Assembly: GCF_003710825.1 (NCBI RefSeq)
Contig: NZ_RHHQ01000012.1
Span: 620,001-684,000 of the forward strand
Source of the DNA: Brevibacillus fluminis
GTDB lineage: Bacteria > Bacillota > Bacilli > Brevibacillales > Brevibacillaceae
Direction: 5' to 3'
DNA: 64,000 nucleotides
Part shown: positions 1 through 7,656 of the stretch, one piece after another
Layout: each line of letters begins with the position of its first letter
Position numbering within the stretch: the first letter of the stretch is position 1
The notes under the pieces: model-generated
Databases searched by the model: none
What the model saw: the letters and a program-made list of their open reading frames with translations, nothing else
What the model was told of the DNA's origin: nothing
Position numbers and translations under genes: made by a program

Positions 1-180
1 GCTTACAGCGTTGGAAACCAAGTTAAGGCAAATGGCAACGTTTATCAGGCGATTGTTGCAGGGAAATCAGGCAGTACCGCGCCGTCTGGCACAGGTAGCT
101 CCATTTCAGACGGAACCGTTAAATGGAAGTATGTCGATAAGGTGGCTGTTTTTGCTAGTATTGGTACCATCGGAAAATAG
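1..180 (+). CDS. C-terminal fragment of a secreted or phage-tail-like protein (partial)
   Basis: Frame 1 is open from the window edge to TAG at 178-180 and gives 59 residues. The fragment reads VKANGNVYQAIVAGKSGST then APSG...DGTVKWKYV. This Gly/Ser/Thr-rich pattern with a late W-x-Y is common in carbohydrate-binding or trimeric tail/fibre modules of surface proteins and phage-like structures; that is knowledge of similar proteins, not proof. It ends in the hydrophobic tail VAVFASIGTIGK. The start lies outside the window, so the family cannot be named. A strong terminator follows at once, so it is a separate transcription unit from the EPS operon. Confidence 0.6.
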   Translation, partial: AYSVGNQVKANGNVYQAIVAGKSGSTAPSGTGSSISDGTVKWKYVDKVAVFASIGTIGK

Positions 181-200
181 GAAAAAAGAAACAATTGATC

Positions 201-249
201 GGAATCGTCAGGCAGCGCGGAAAGCGTCTGTCAGACGGTTCCTTTTTTA
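201..249 (+). terminator. Rho-independent terminator
   Basis: An imperfect stem starting GGAATCGTC pairs with GACGGTTCC around a GGAAA loop, and the stem runs straight into TTTTTTATT. It lies 20 nt after the stop of the upstream fragment. Confidence 0.8.
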
Positions 250-429
250 TTACGCTCAGTAAAAGTGGTTGGTTCATCCAAGCTGTTTGGGAAGAACAAA
301 TCCAGTTCGAGCCTGTTAAACATGACAAAAATTAACATCGAACTCTAGAGAGAAGGCATCAAAAAAGAGTCAAGTTTTGCAAAGTGGGACATAGGATTGG
401 AGTAGGATTTGTACCAATTTCAGCATCAC

Positions 430-560
430 TTTCTATGGCAGTCGGGACAAGGGGCCCAGAACCATAGACGTATGAGGGCGGAGCGACGATAGCGCTCACC
501 AGCTTGAACAACGCAAACTCGGTGGAGGCTTATGGCTACAGGGGAGTTGGATGGAAGCCA
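430..560 (+). ncRNA. Probable EAR (eps-associated RNA / epsC RNA) leader element
   Basis: The 380-nt non-coding stretch before the first EPS gene holds a compact, GC-rich, foldable block. Stems I can see: GCCC 454-457 with GGGC 476-479, closing an inner CATA-GACG-TATG hairpin (463-474); GAGCG 481-485 with CGCTC 493-497; and CACC 497-500 with GGTG 521-524, around a single-stranded stretch TTGAACAACGCAAACTC. EAR elements are known in Bacillales, where they sit in or ahead of exopolysaccharide operons and promote processive antitermination through long operons. The placement here, ahead of a 23-kb operon, fits exactly. I cannot run a covariance search, so the family name rests on context and general appearance. 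No promoter was convincing in 250-430. Confidence 0.5.
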
Positions 561-633
561 GACGGATAAAATGAGCCGTGTATCATTTACCCCTAGTAAT
601 ATCATCTCGATTGTTGGAGGTATTGGTGGATTC

Positions 634-1305
634 ATGGAGATCCAACTCGCCGATGTGAGAAGAACCATTCGACAGTATTTGGGCAGAATCCTGATTTTGG
701 TGGTACTTGCTGTTTCGGCAGCTGGGGTGCTCAGCTTCTATGTACTGAAACCTCAATATGAGGCGACGGTTACGTTACTCGTCAAAAAACAAAACACGGG
801 TAGCCAAATCGCTTATGATGATTTGATCGCGAGCGAGAAGCTGGTCAAGACGTATGGAGAAATCATGAAAAGCCGACTGGTGATGGCAGAGGTGATTGAG
901 ACGCTGAAGCTTCCGCTCACAAATGAACAGTTAAGCAAGCAGATTCAGATCAAGGCCGACAATGAGTCATTAATAACCTCTGTCAGTGTCCGAGATGAGG
1001 ATTTGGCCCGCGCGGTTGCAATCGCCAATGAATTCGGAAAAGTATCCATGCAAAAGTGGAATGCGATCATGGAAATGAACAGCGTCACGATCATTGATGA
1101 AGCGAAACAAGATCAGAATGCGCAGCCTGTTTACCCAAGGCCATATCTTAATATGGGACTTGCATTCGTGCTGTCGCTTCTCGCGGGAATTGGAATTGCG
1201 CTCCTACGGGATTACTTTGACAAGACATTAAAAACAGAAGAAGAGGTCGAGGAATTGTTTGCGATTCCCGTGTTGGGTGTAATTCCACACATAAAAGAAC
1301 AGTAA
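634..1305 (+). CDS. Wzz/YveK-type chain-length and kinase-activating membrane protein
   Basis: A 223-residue polysaccharide co-polymerase of the Gram-positive type. It has TM1 at about residues 18-38, an extracellular Wzz domain, a Pro-rich stretch (QPVYPRPYLN, about 163-172) and TM2 at about 172-190. The cytoplasmic tail ends EELFAIPVLGVIPHIKEQ, the region that activates the partner tyrosine kinase. The reading frame is open back to 532, but ATG 634 is preferred: GGAGG/GGTGG lies just upstream and the protein then starts, like its family, directly before TM1; the upstream 34 codons overlap the structured leader. It is the first gene of the EPS operon, 37 nt before the kinase gene. It sets glycan chain length and export together with Wzx/Wzy. 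Confidence 0.85.
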   Translation: MEIQLADVRRTIRQYLGRILILVVLAVSAAGVLSFYVLKPQYEATVTLLVKKQNTGSQIAYDDLIASEKLVKTYGEIMKSRLVMAEVIETLKLPLTNEQLSKQIQIKADNESLITSVSVRDEDLARAVAIANEFGKVSMQKWNAIMEMNSVTIIDEAKQDQNAQPVYPRPYLNMGLAFVLSLLAGIGIALLRDYFDKTLKTEEEVEELFAIPVLGVIPHIKEQ

Positions 1306-1342
1306 AGCTCAAGGATTGGCGAGAACAGCTGGAGGTGTCCCC

Positions 1343-2005
1343 ATGAGGTCCAAAAATAGCAGGAACCATTTAATTTGCTTTAATGACCCAAAGTCTCCAA
1401 TTGCGGAAGCATACCGCACATTACGGACAAATATTCAATTTACTAGCTTTAACAAAGAGCTGCGCTCCATTGTCGTAACCAGCGCCGATCCTGGCGAGGG
1501 AAAAACCACCACAATCATCAACCTAGGCATTGTAATGGCCCAGTCGGATCAAAAAGTTCTTTTAGTGGATGCGGATTTACGGCGACCGTCCATTCATTAC
1601 AAACTACCGTTAAACAACGAAATCGGGCTCTCCAATTTATTGATCAACCAGGTAGAGTGGGAAGAGGCGATTCAGACACCCGCTGATGTCGGATTCGATG
1701 TCATTACGTCAGGGCCAATTCCACCTAATCCGGTCGAATTGATCAATTCCAAGCAGATGAAAGAACTGCTGGTCAGGCTGAAAACTCGCTATAATATGAT
1801 ACTAATCGATACGCCCCCCTTACTACCGGTAACCGACGCTCAAGTGCTGTCCAGTTATGTCGATGGCGTACTTCTGGTTATCAGCAGCGGAAAAGCGCTT
1901 GGTGACCGCGTGAAAAAGGCAAAGGGCTTGCTTGATCACGTAGGGGGAAAAGTTATCGGAACGATCTTGAACAAAAAGAAGGTATCAGATATGAGCTACT
2001 ACTGA
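1343..2005 (+). CDS. CpsD/CapB/EpsB-type bacterial tyrosine kinase
   Basis: A 220-residue BY-kinase, the cytoplasmic ATPase partner of the preceding membrane protein. Walker A is SADPGEGKT (residues 47-55), Walker A' is LLVDADLRRP (about 73-82) and Walker B is ILIDTPP (about 153-159). The ATG at 1343 has GGAGGTG five bases upstream; an earlier in-frame start at 1316 has no such site. The C-terminus is short and carries only SDMSYY, so the usual tyrosine cluster is reduced to two adjacent residues. No phosphotyrosine phosphatase (YwqE/Wzb) is seen in the cluster, so dephosphorylation must come from elsewhere. Phosphorylation cycling of this protein normally controls polymer length and the activity of UDP-sugar dehydrogenases. 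Confidence 0.9.
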   Translation: MRSKNSRNHLICFNDPKSPIAEAYRTLRTNIQFTSFNKELRSIVVTSADPGEGKTTTIINLGIVMAQSDQKVLLVDADLRRPSIHYKLPLNNEIGLSNLLINQVEWEEAIQTPADVGFDVITSGPIPPNPVELINSKQMKELLVRLKTRYNMILIDTPPLLPVTDAQVLSSYVDGVLLVISSGKALGDRVKKAKGLLDHVGGKVIGTILNKKKVSDMSYY

Positions 2006-2070
2006 CTCAGAGAAAAAGATAGAGAGAAAAAGTAAAAAGTAGACGAATATCCGGGGGAAAAGAGGATGTC

Positions 2071-3414
2071 ATGATGAACATGATGGTGTCTAGTTCGAGT
2101 TCCGTTCATAAATCCGAACTTATTCAAAAAATCCTCAACCGAACAGCTGTTGTGGGGGTTGTCGGTCTAGGGTATGTCGGTTTGCCATTTGCGGTTGAGA
2201 AGGCAAAGGTGGGCTTCCATGTCATCGGGATCGAACAAAATCCACAGCGAGCAGACAAGATCAATCGGGGAGAAAATTACATTCAAGACGTATCGTCAGA
2301 GGAATTGGCGATTTTGGTTGAGCAGGGTTATTTGAAAGCTGTGACTGACTTTCAACAAGTAGGACAAATGGATGCGATCATCATTTGCGTACCTACCCCC
2401 TTAACAAAAAATTTAACGCCTGACCTGCAGTATGTCGAAAATGTAACAAGAGCAATTGCAGGACATCTGCGTCCAGGCCAACTGATTTGCTTGGAATCGA
2501 CCACGTACCCAGGAACCACGGAAGAGTTAATGCTTCCGATTTTAGAGGAGTCCGGTTTTATCATAGAAGATGAGTTTTTTCTGGCCCATTCCCCGGAACG
2601 AGTTGATCCAGGGAATACGCGATACTCCACCAAAAACACCAACAAAATAGTAGGCGGAGTCGGTCCGGATTCAACGGAAGTCGCGGAAACGTTTTACAAG
2701 CAGACCGTTGATCAAGTCATCACGGTATCAAGCGCAAAAACGGCAGAATTGGTAAAAGTTTTTGAAAATACATTTCGCGCGGTTAACATCGCGCTCGTTA
2801 ACGAGTTGATGCTGCTTTGTGACCGGATGGGGCTGAGTGTTTGGGAGGTGCTGGATGCAGCGTTTACGAAGCCGTTCGGAATCATGCCGTTTTACCCCGG
2901 TCCCGGTGTCGGAGGACATTGCATTCCTGTCGACCCGCATTATTTGGAATGGAAGGCGCGAGAGCTCAATTTCAGCACACACTTCATTTCACTGGCAGGT
3001 GAAATCAACCGTAAAATTCCTCTATTTGTCAAGGAAAAGGTCAACCGCTTGCTCAACAAAAAGGGCAAGCCGATAGCAAGGAGCCAAATTTTGGTTCTCG
3101 GCGTCGCCTATAAAAAAGATGTAAGTGATTATCGTGAATCTCCAGCGCTCGATGTGATTCGCTTGCTAAGGGGAGAAGGGGCGACCGTCGTCTACCATGA
3201 TCCGTATGTGGATGATTTCAAAGATAACGGGCTGACGATGGAATCGTATCCACTCACAGAGGAGCTGCTCCAGTCATGCGACATGGTGGTCATCGCGACC
3301 GACCACAGTTTGATCGATTATGAGTTTGTGGTCAAGCATGCTCAGCAAGTGCTGGACACACGCAATGTCTCCAGGTTGCTGGCCGGATCAAAAGAAAGGA
3401 TCACATTGCTATGA
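2071..3414 (+). CDS. wbpA: UDP-GlcNAc 6-dehydrogenase (WbpA-like nucleotide-sugar dehydrogenase)
   Basis: A 447-residue UDP-glucose/GDP-mannose dehydrogenase family enzyme. The NAD-binding motif GLGYVG is at residues 32-37, and the catalytic cysteine is Cys284 in GVGGHCIPVDPHY. It has the family's usual three-domain layout, ending in a UDP-binding domain with GVAYKKDVSDYRESPA. Family members oxidise C6 of UDP-hexosamines to the uronic acid in two NAD-dependent steps. The following WbpB- and WbpD-like genes, with WbpE further on, make UDP-GlcNAc the likeliest substrate; UDP-ManNAc (WecC) cannot be excluded by reading alone. The RBS AAGAGGATG precedes ATG 2071; ATG 2074 and 2080 are alternatives. 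The TGA overlaps the next ATG. Confidence 0.85.
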   Translation: MMNMMVSSSSSVHKSELIQKILNRTAVVGVVGLGYVGLPFAVEKAKVGFHVIGIEQNPQRADKINRGENYIQDVSSEELAILVEQGYLKAVTDFQQVGQMDAIIICVPTPLTKNLTPDLQYVENVTRAIAGHLRPGQLICLESTTYPGTTEELMLPILEESGFIIEDEFFLAHSPERVDPGNTRYSTKNTNKIVGGVGPDSTEVAETFYKQTVDQVITVSSAKTAELVKVFENTFRAVNIALVNELMLLCDRMGLSVWEVLDAAFTKPFGIMPFYPGPGVGGHCIPVDPHYLEWKARELNFSTHFISLAGEINRKIPLFVKEKVNRLLNKKGKPIARSQILVLGVAYKKDVSDYRESPALDVIRLLRGEGATVVYHDPYVDDFKDNGLTMESYPLTEELLQSCDMVVIATDHSLIDYEFVVKHAQQVLDTRNVSRLLAGSKERITLL

Positions 3415-4370
3415 CACGAGTGGCAGTTATTGGCGCAGGTAAATGGGGACGCAATTTGGTACGGACATTTGATCGATTGGGAGCGTTGGCTTGCGTCGTG
3501 GAGAACAGCCAGAAAATTCAGGAGGAAATCGGCACGCTTTTTCCAGGTGTGCCGATTTTTTCGTCTCTTGAAACGGTTTGGACGAGCGATATTCCCGCGG
3601 TGGTGATTGCCACACCTGTGCCCACGCATTTTGCGATCGCGAAAGCAGCTTTGCTCGCAGGTAAGGATGTTTTTGTCGAAAAACCGATTACCATGCAGGT
3701 GGAGGAGGCAGAAGAATTATTTCAGATTGCAACTCGCTTGAAGCGGGTTTTAATGGTGGGGCACCTGCTTTTGTATCAACCAGCGATTCGATGGATGGAG
3801 GACTATATCAAAAGTGGTGAACTGGGGTGCATTCACAGCTTGCATCAGCGTAGGGCACAGCTTGGACGGGTTCGCCAATTCGAAAATGTACTGTGGAGTC
3901 TCGGTGTACATGATATCGCTGTCATGCTCCGACTGATTGGCGAAGCTCCGAAGCATATGATGGTCCATGGTCAGCGTGTCCTTCAGCAAGCGATCGAGGA
4001 CGATGTTCATCTGCATATGAGCTTCGCCTCGGGTATTTCAGCTCATCTGCATGTTTCTTGGCTATGGCCGCAGCAGGAACGAAAGCTGGTGGTGATCGGT
4101 GAGCGCGGCATGCTGGTGTACGACGAAACAGAACAAGAAGTAACGTTACATCGAAAGGGGATTAGATCTGATTTAAGCAAACATGATGATGGGGCTGAGG
4201 TTGTCTTTTCGGGGAGCGATGAGCCTTTGAAACTCGAAGCCCTCCATTTCCTTACCTGCATAAGCGAGCGGGCGGTTCCGCTGTCCGATGGAGCGAATGG
4301 CGTTGCTGTAATCAGCGTATTGTCCCAAGCTACCGAATTATTGTTGAAAAGGGGGCGTGACGATGAGTGA
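3411..4370 (+). CDS. wbpB: Gfo/Idh/MocA oxidoreductase, WbpB-like (UDP-GlcNAcA 3-dehydrogenase)
   Basis: A 319-residue NAD(P)-dependent sugar oxidoreductase. The N-terminal Rossmann motif is VAVIGAGKWGRN, the family EKP signature is VFVEKPIT (about residues 88-95), and a C-terminal alpha/beta domain follows. The start ATG overlaps the stop of the dehydrogenase gene (ATGA), so translation is coupled. WbpB oxidises C3 of UDP-GlcNAc-uronate, and the ketone is then transaminated by WbpE. The assignment rests on the family plus its position between WbpA- and WbpD-like genes. The 3' end overlaps the next gene by 8 nt. Confidence 0.8.
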   Translation: MTRVAVIGAGKWGRNLVRTFDRLGALACVVENSQKIQEEIGTLFPGVPIFSSLETVWTSDIPAVVIATPVPTHFAIAKAALLAGKDVFVEKPITMQVEEAEELFQIATRLKRVLMVGHLLLYQPAIRWMEDYIKSGELGCIHSLHQRRAQLGRVRQFENVLWSLGVHDIAVMLRLIGEAPKHMMVHGQRVLQQAIEDDVHLHMSFASGISAHLHVSWLWPQQERKLVVIGERGMLVYDETEQEVTLHRKGIRSDLSKHDDGAEVVFSGSDEPLKLEALHFLTCISERAVPLSDGANGVAVISVLSQATELLLKRGRDDE

Positions 4371-4956
4371 GGCAGCTTATTTCGCTCATGAAACGGCGCT
4401 GATCGATGAGGGAGCTCGCATCGGCGATCACACAAAGATTTGGCATTTTAGCCATGTGATGAAAGGGGCCGACATTGGGGCGCGTTGTTCGCTGGGGCAG
4501 AATGTCTTCATCGCTACTAATGTGAAAATTGGCCAAAATGTAAAGCTGCAAAACAATGTTTCCGTGTATGAAGGTGTCATTCTGGAAGATGATGTATTTT
4601 GCGGCCCAAGCATGGTATTCACCAATGTGATCAACCCGCGGTCCGCCTTTCCACGCAATACAAGCTCTGATTACCGAACGACATTGGTCAAACGTGGAGG
4701 GACCATCGGTGCGAATGCGACCATTGTCTGCGGCACAACAATCGGTGAGTGGGCTTTTATCGCTGCTGGGGCTGTCGTGACAAAAGACGTTCCGGCCTTT
4801 GCGAAAATGGCGGGTGTTCCGGCTCGGCGAATTGGTTGGGTTTGCAAATGCGGGGAAGCGCTGCGCTTCATAAATCGCCAGGCTGTGTGCAGAACATGCC
4901 GTCGTCAATACGAACAGACTGATCAGGAGCAGGTGCGCTGCTGCACACCAGACTGA
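4363..4956 (+). CDS. wbpD: WbpD-like UDP-sugar N-acetyltransferase (left-handed beta helix)
   Basis: A 197-residue hexapeptide-repeat transferase. Repeats such as ARIGDHTKI, ADIGARCSL, VKIGQNVKL and GTIGANATI form a left-handed beta helix. The family marker NVINPRSAFPR sits in the middle. The C-terminus has a Cys-rich tail, CKCGEALRF...CRTC, that looks like a small zinc ribbon and is often seen in this subfamily. WbpD acetylates the C3 amine made by the WbpB/WbpE pair, giving UDP-GlcNAc(3NAc)A. ATG 4363 is chosen over GTG 4357 because the run GGGGG at 4351-4355 then sits at usual RBS spacing. It overlaps wbpB by 8 nt. Confidence 0.85.
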   Translation: MSEAAYFAHETALIDEGARIGDHTKIWHFSHVMKGADIGARCSLGQNVFIATNVKIGQNVKLQNNVSVYEGVILEDDVFCGPSMVFTNVINPRSAFPRNTSSDYRTTLVKRGGTIGANATIVCGTTIGEWAFIAAGAVVTKDVPAFAKMAGVPARRIGWVCKCGEALRFINRQAVCRTCRRQYEQTDQEQVRCCTPD

Positions 4957-4998
4957 TTAGCAGAGGAGTTAACCGAGTGGGAAAGAAGGGGTATTGCG

Positions 4999-6411
4999 TT
5001 GCTTCACATCTATCATCCACCAACTTATCAACCGGAACGACAGTATATTTTTGATGTCCTCTTTGCTCAATTTTTGGGACTCGAATATGAAACCATGGTG
5101 GAACAGCGAGACGACATCCGCATCTGCCTTGCAGACGATTGCTCGGGCAAATCCATTGTGCTCGCCGATGTTCTCTTCCAACAGCCTCAGGAAAATTGGC
5201 TTCAGCAAACCTCCCTGCCCAAGCAACCATTGGAAACATGTGATGCTTTACTCATTCCGCTATCTTTTCCGCTCATTTCGAGACATTTGCCTGTCCTGTA
5301 CGGAAAGCGTTTGAATAATGGTTTGTTTTTTGAACAAAATCAGTTGACCATTCATTTGGGCATCGATATATTCGGTAGCTCTTTTTTTATGCTGACAAGG
5401 TATGAAGAGGTAGTCAAAACAGAGAGGGACAAGCGAGGGCGCTTTCAAGCATCCGCGTCACTAGCGAGTCAGGAAGGTTTTCTCGATCGTCCTATCGTGA
5501 ACGAATATGTAGAGTTGTTGTGGGCGTGCATCCATTTTTTATGGCCGGGCTCCTCTCGCAAGAAACGAGAATTCAGAATCGTTCCGAGTCATGATGTGGA
5601 CTCGCCACTCGGAGTCGCATTGAGCACGCCGGGTCAGGTGCTGCGCAATATGGCGGGTGATGTGCTCATGCGAAAAAGCGTAGAATTAGCAGTCCGACGC
5701 ATGCGTTCACTGGTACTGGTACGTCAGGGAAGAGTCGATGCGGATCTGCACAATACGTTTCATTGGATTATGACACAAAGTGAACGAATTGGATTGCGTA
5801 GTTCCTTTTACTTTATCGCAGACCATCCTGCTGGCAGGATTGATGGCGTGTATGAGCTCGATAGTCCGTGGATTAAGAGGCTGCTGCGTGAGATTCATCA
5901 GCGCGGGCATGAGATCGGCTTACACCCGAGCTACAGTACGTACCGCGATCCAGCTCAATTGCAACGGGAACTGGCAAGATTACATGCGACATTGGAACAG
6001 ATCGGGATTGACCAGCCCGTTTCCGGCGGTAGGCAACATTACTTACGGTGGGAAGCGCCGACGACATGGCAGTTGTGGGAGGATGCCGGCCTTGTCTATG
6101 ACAGCACGCTCAGCTTTGCGGATCGGGCGGGTTTTCGTTGTGGCACTTGCTACGAATACACCGTGTTTAATGTGAAGACGCGGCGGCCGCTGCGCCTACG
6201 CGAACGACCTTTGATTGCGATGGAAGGCTCGCTGTTAGACATTCAATATATGCATTTAACGAGAGAGGAAGCGAGGCACGAGCTAGAGCTGCTTAAAGAA
6301 CGGTGTCGTCTCTTTCAAGGGGACTTTACTTTATTGTGGCACAACTGCACATTGATCCATTTCCACGATGCAAAGCTGTACCAATCAGCGATAGGTGGAG
6401 GGAACAAGTAA
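4999..6411 (+). CDS. Polysaccharide deacetylase family protein with N-terminal extension
   Basis: A 470-residue protein of two parts. Residues 1 to about 190 form an accessory region I cannot name. The rest is a NodB-type barrel with the metal-site motif PSHDVDSP (about 195-202), then RGHEIGLHPSYSTY and the late LLWHNCTL motif. No signal peptide or TM segment is visible, so it probably acts in the cytoplasm on a lipid-linked or nucleotide-linked sugar. It starts at TTG 4999 with AGAAGGGG seven bases upstream; no nearer ATG fits. It is one of three deacetylase-like proteins in this operon. The fold is confident, the substrate unknown. Confidence 0.75.
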   Translation: MLHIYHPPTYQPERQYIFDVLFAQFLGLEYETMVEQRDDIRICLADDCSGKSIVLADVLFQQPQENWLQQTSLPKQPLETCDALLIPLSFPLISRHLPVLYGKRLNNGLFFEQNQLTIHLGIDIFGSSFFMLTRYEEVVKTERDKRGRFQASASLASQEGFLDRPIVNEYVELLWACIHFLWPGSSRKKREFRIVPSHDVDSPLGVALSTPGQVLRNMAGDVLMRKSVELAVRRMRSLVLVRQGRVDADLHNTFHWIMTQSERIGLRSSFYFIADHPAGRIDGVYELDSPWIKRLLREIHQRGHEIGLHPSYSTYRDPAQLQRELARLHATLEQIGIDQPVSGGRQHYLRWEAPTTWQLWEDAGLVYDSTLSFADRAGFRCGTCYEYTVFNVKTRRPLRLRERPLIAMEGSLLDIQYMHLTREEARHELELLKERCRLFQGDFTLLWHNCTLIHFHDAKLYQSAIGGGNK

Positions 6412-6444
6412 GGAACAGCTTGAGTCTGGATGGGGAGGATTACG

Positions 6445-7656
6445 ATGAAAAGGACCCATTGCACATTGGTTTTAGGCGGCTCGGTGGCGGGCTATTCAAT
6501 CATCCGTGAGTTACACGAAAAAGGCTTGCGAGAAATTGTGCTGTTCGATACGGAGAAGAGGCTGGCAGCGTACAGCAATCGTCTCTGCAAATTTGTCCAT
6601 GTTGATGACTCGACAGAAGCATTGTTCGCTGCAATCGAATCGCTTCATCAGGAATACGAACACATCATTATTTTCCCAACGGGGGACAAGCAAATCGAAC
6701 AGCTTGATGATCTGTATGAACGGATCGAAAGCTATTGCTTTCTGCCCTTCAACCACGATAATCTCCGCATTTTCGTCAATAAAATGAATCAATATCATCA
6801 TTGCGAAATGGTGGGCATTCCTTATCCGAAGACGATCATTTTGCATGATCCTGCTGAAACGGAATCGATTTTGCAGATTCCATTTCCTTTGCTGCTGAAG
6901 CCGTCTAAACAAGATTCGCGTGCATTTAAAAATCTCGTGCTTCACTCTGCTGATGATTTCTGGAGAGAGGAGGCACAGATTCGGCAATTTTTGCACGCGG
7001 GGATCTCTTTTCTCGTCTCCGAAATGATTCCCGGTGATTCTTCACAGGTTTACGCGTATATGGCCTATCGAAATAAGCAAGGAAAAATTCTTAATGAGTG
7101 GACGGGCAAAAAGCTGTCTCAGTACCCCAATCATTTTGGGGTGTTTTCCAGTGCCTCCAATCAATCTGATCAAACTGTCCTTGAACAGGGCAGAAAGCTG
7201 GTTGAAACGATGAATCTCTTTGGGATTTGCGAACCAGAATTCAAGTATGATTCGCGGGATGGCACTTACAAGCTGACCGAGGTGAACCTCAGATCGATGA
7301 TGTGGAATCGGATGGGCAATCTGTCAGGGGTGAACCTACAATACACTCAATATTTGGATGCGATCGGCCAAGCGACTGAACGGCAGCAGCAGGATCAGAC
7401 AAGAAAAATTCACTATGTGTACAGTAAGCACGAGATTTTTGGCTTGTTGAATGGGACAATCCCGTTCCAAACCTTTTGGCACAATTTGTTTGATTCGGAC
7501 AAGACGTATTTTGCCGTATTTGATCCACAGGATATCAAGCCGTTTTTAGCCGATTCCGTGGCAAATGTCAGAGGATTATTCCGCAAAATGGGTGAGAGTG
7601 GATTCCTTTCGAGCTGGATGAATAGAAACGGTTGGAAACGGAAGGGGCATGCGTGA
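6445..7656 (+). CDS. ATP-grasp carboxylate-amine ligase-like protein
   Basis: A 403-residue ATP-grasp family protein. It has an N-terminal alpha/beta domain (TLVLGGSVAGYSIIREL), a central ATP-binding part around FPLLLKPSKQDSRAF, and the C-terminal metal/ATP loop EPEFKYDSRDGTYKLTEVNL. ATP-grasp enzymes of this D-aspartate-ligase-like type join a carboxylate to an amine through an acyl-phosphate. In a cluster that makes a uronic acid and amino sugars, it may amidate the uronate or attach an amino acid; that is inference. The start is ATG 6445 with GGGGAGG eight bases upstream rather than the in-frame ATG at 6430. It overlaps the next gene by one base (TGATG). Confidence 0.7.
   Translation: MKRTHCTLVLGGSVAGYSIIRELHEKGLREIVLFDTEKRLAAYSNRLCKFVHVDDSTEALFAAIESLHQEYEHIIIFPTGDKQIEQLDDLYERIESYCFLPFNHDNLRIFVNKMNQYHHCEMVGIPYPKTIILHDPAETESILQIPFPLLLKPSKQDSRAFKNLVLHSADDFWREEAQIRQFLHAGISFLVSEMIPGDSSQVYAYMAYRNKQGKILNEWTGKKLSQYPNHFGVFSSASNQSDQTVLEQGRKLVETMNLFGICEPEFKYDSRDGTYKLTEVNLRSMMWNRMGNLSGVNLQYTQYLDAIGQATERQQQDQTRKIHYVYSKHEIFGLLNGTIPFQTFWHNLFDSDKTYFAVFDPQDIKPFLADSVANVRGLFRKMGESGFLSSWMNRNGWKRKGHA

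Noticed and set aside
370..470. Cyclic-di-GMP (GEMM-I) riboswitch
   Set aside because: GCAAAG at about 379 and CTATGGCAGTCGGGAC near 434 recall parts of the motif, but the paired core and tetraloop/receptor do not fall into place. The EAR reading explains the following sequence better.
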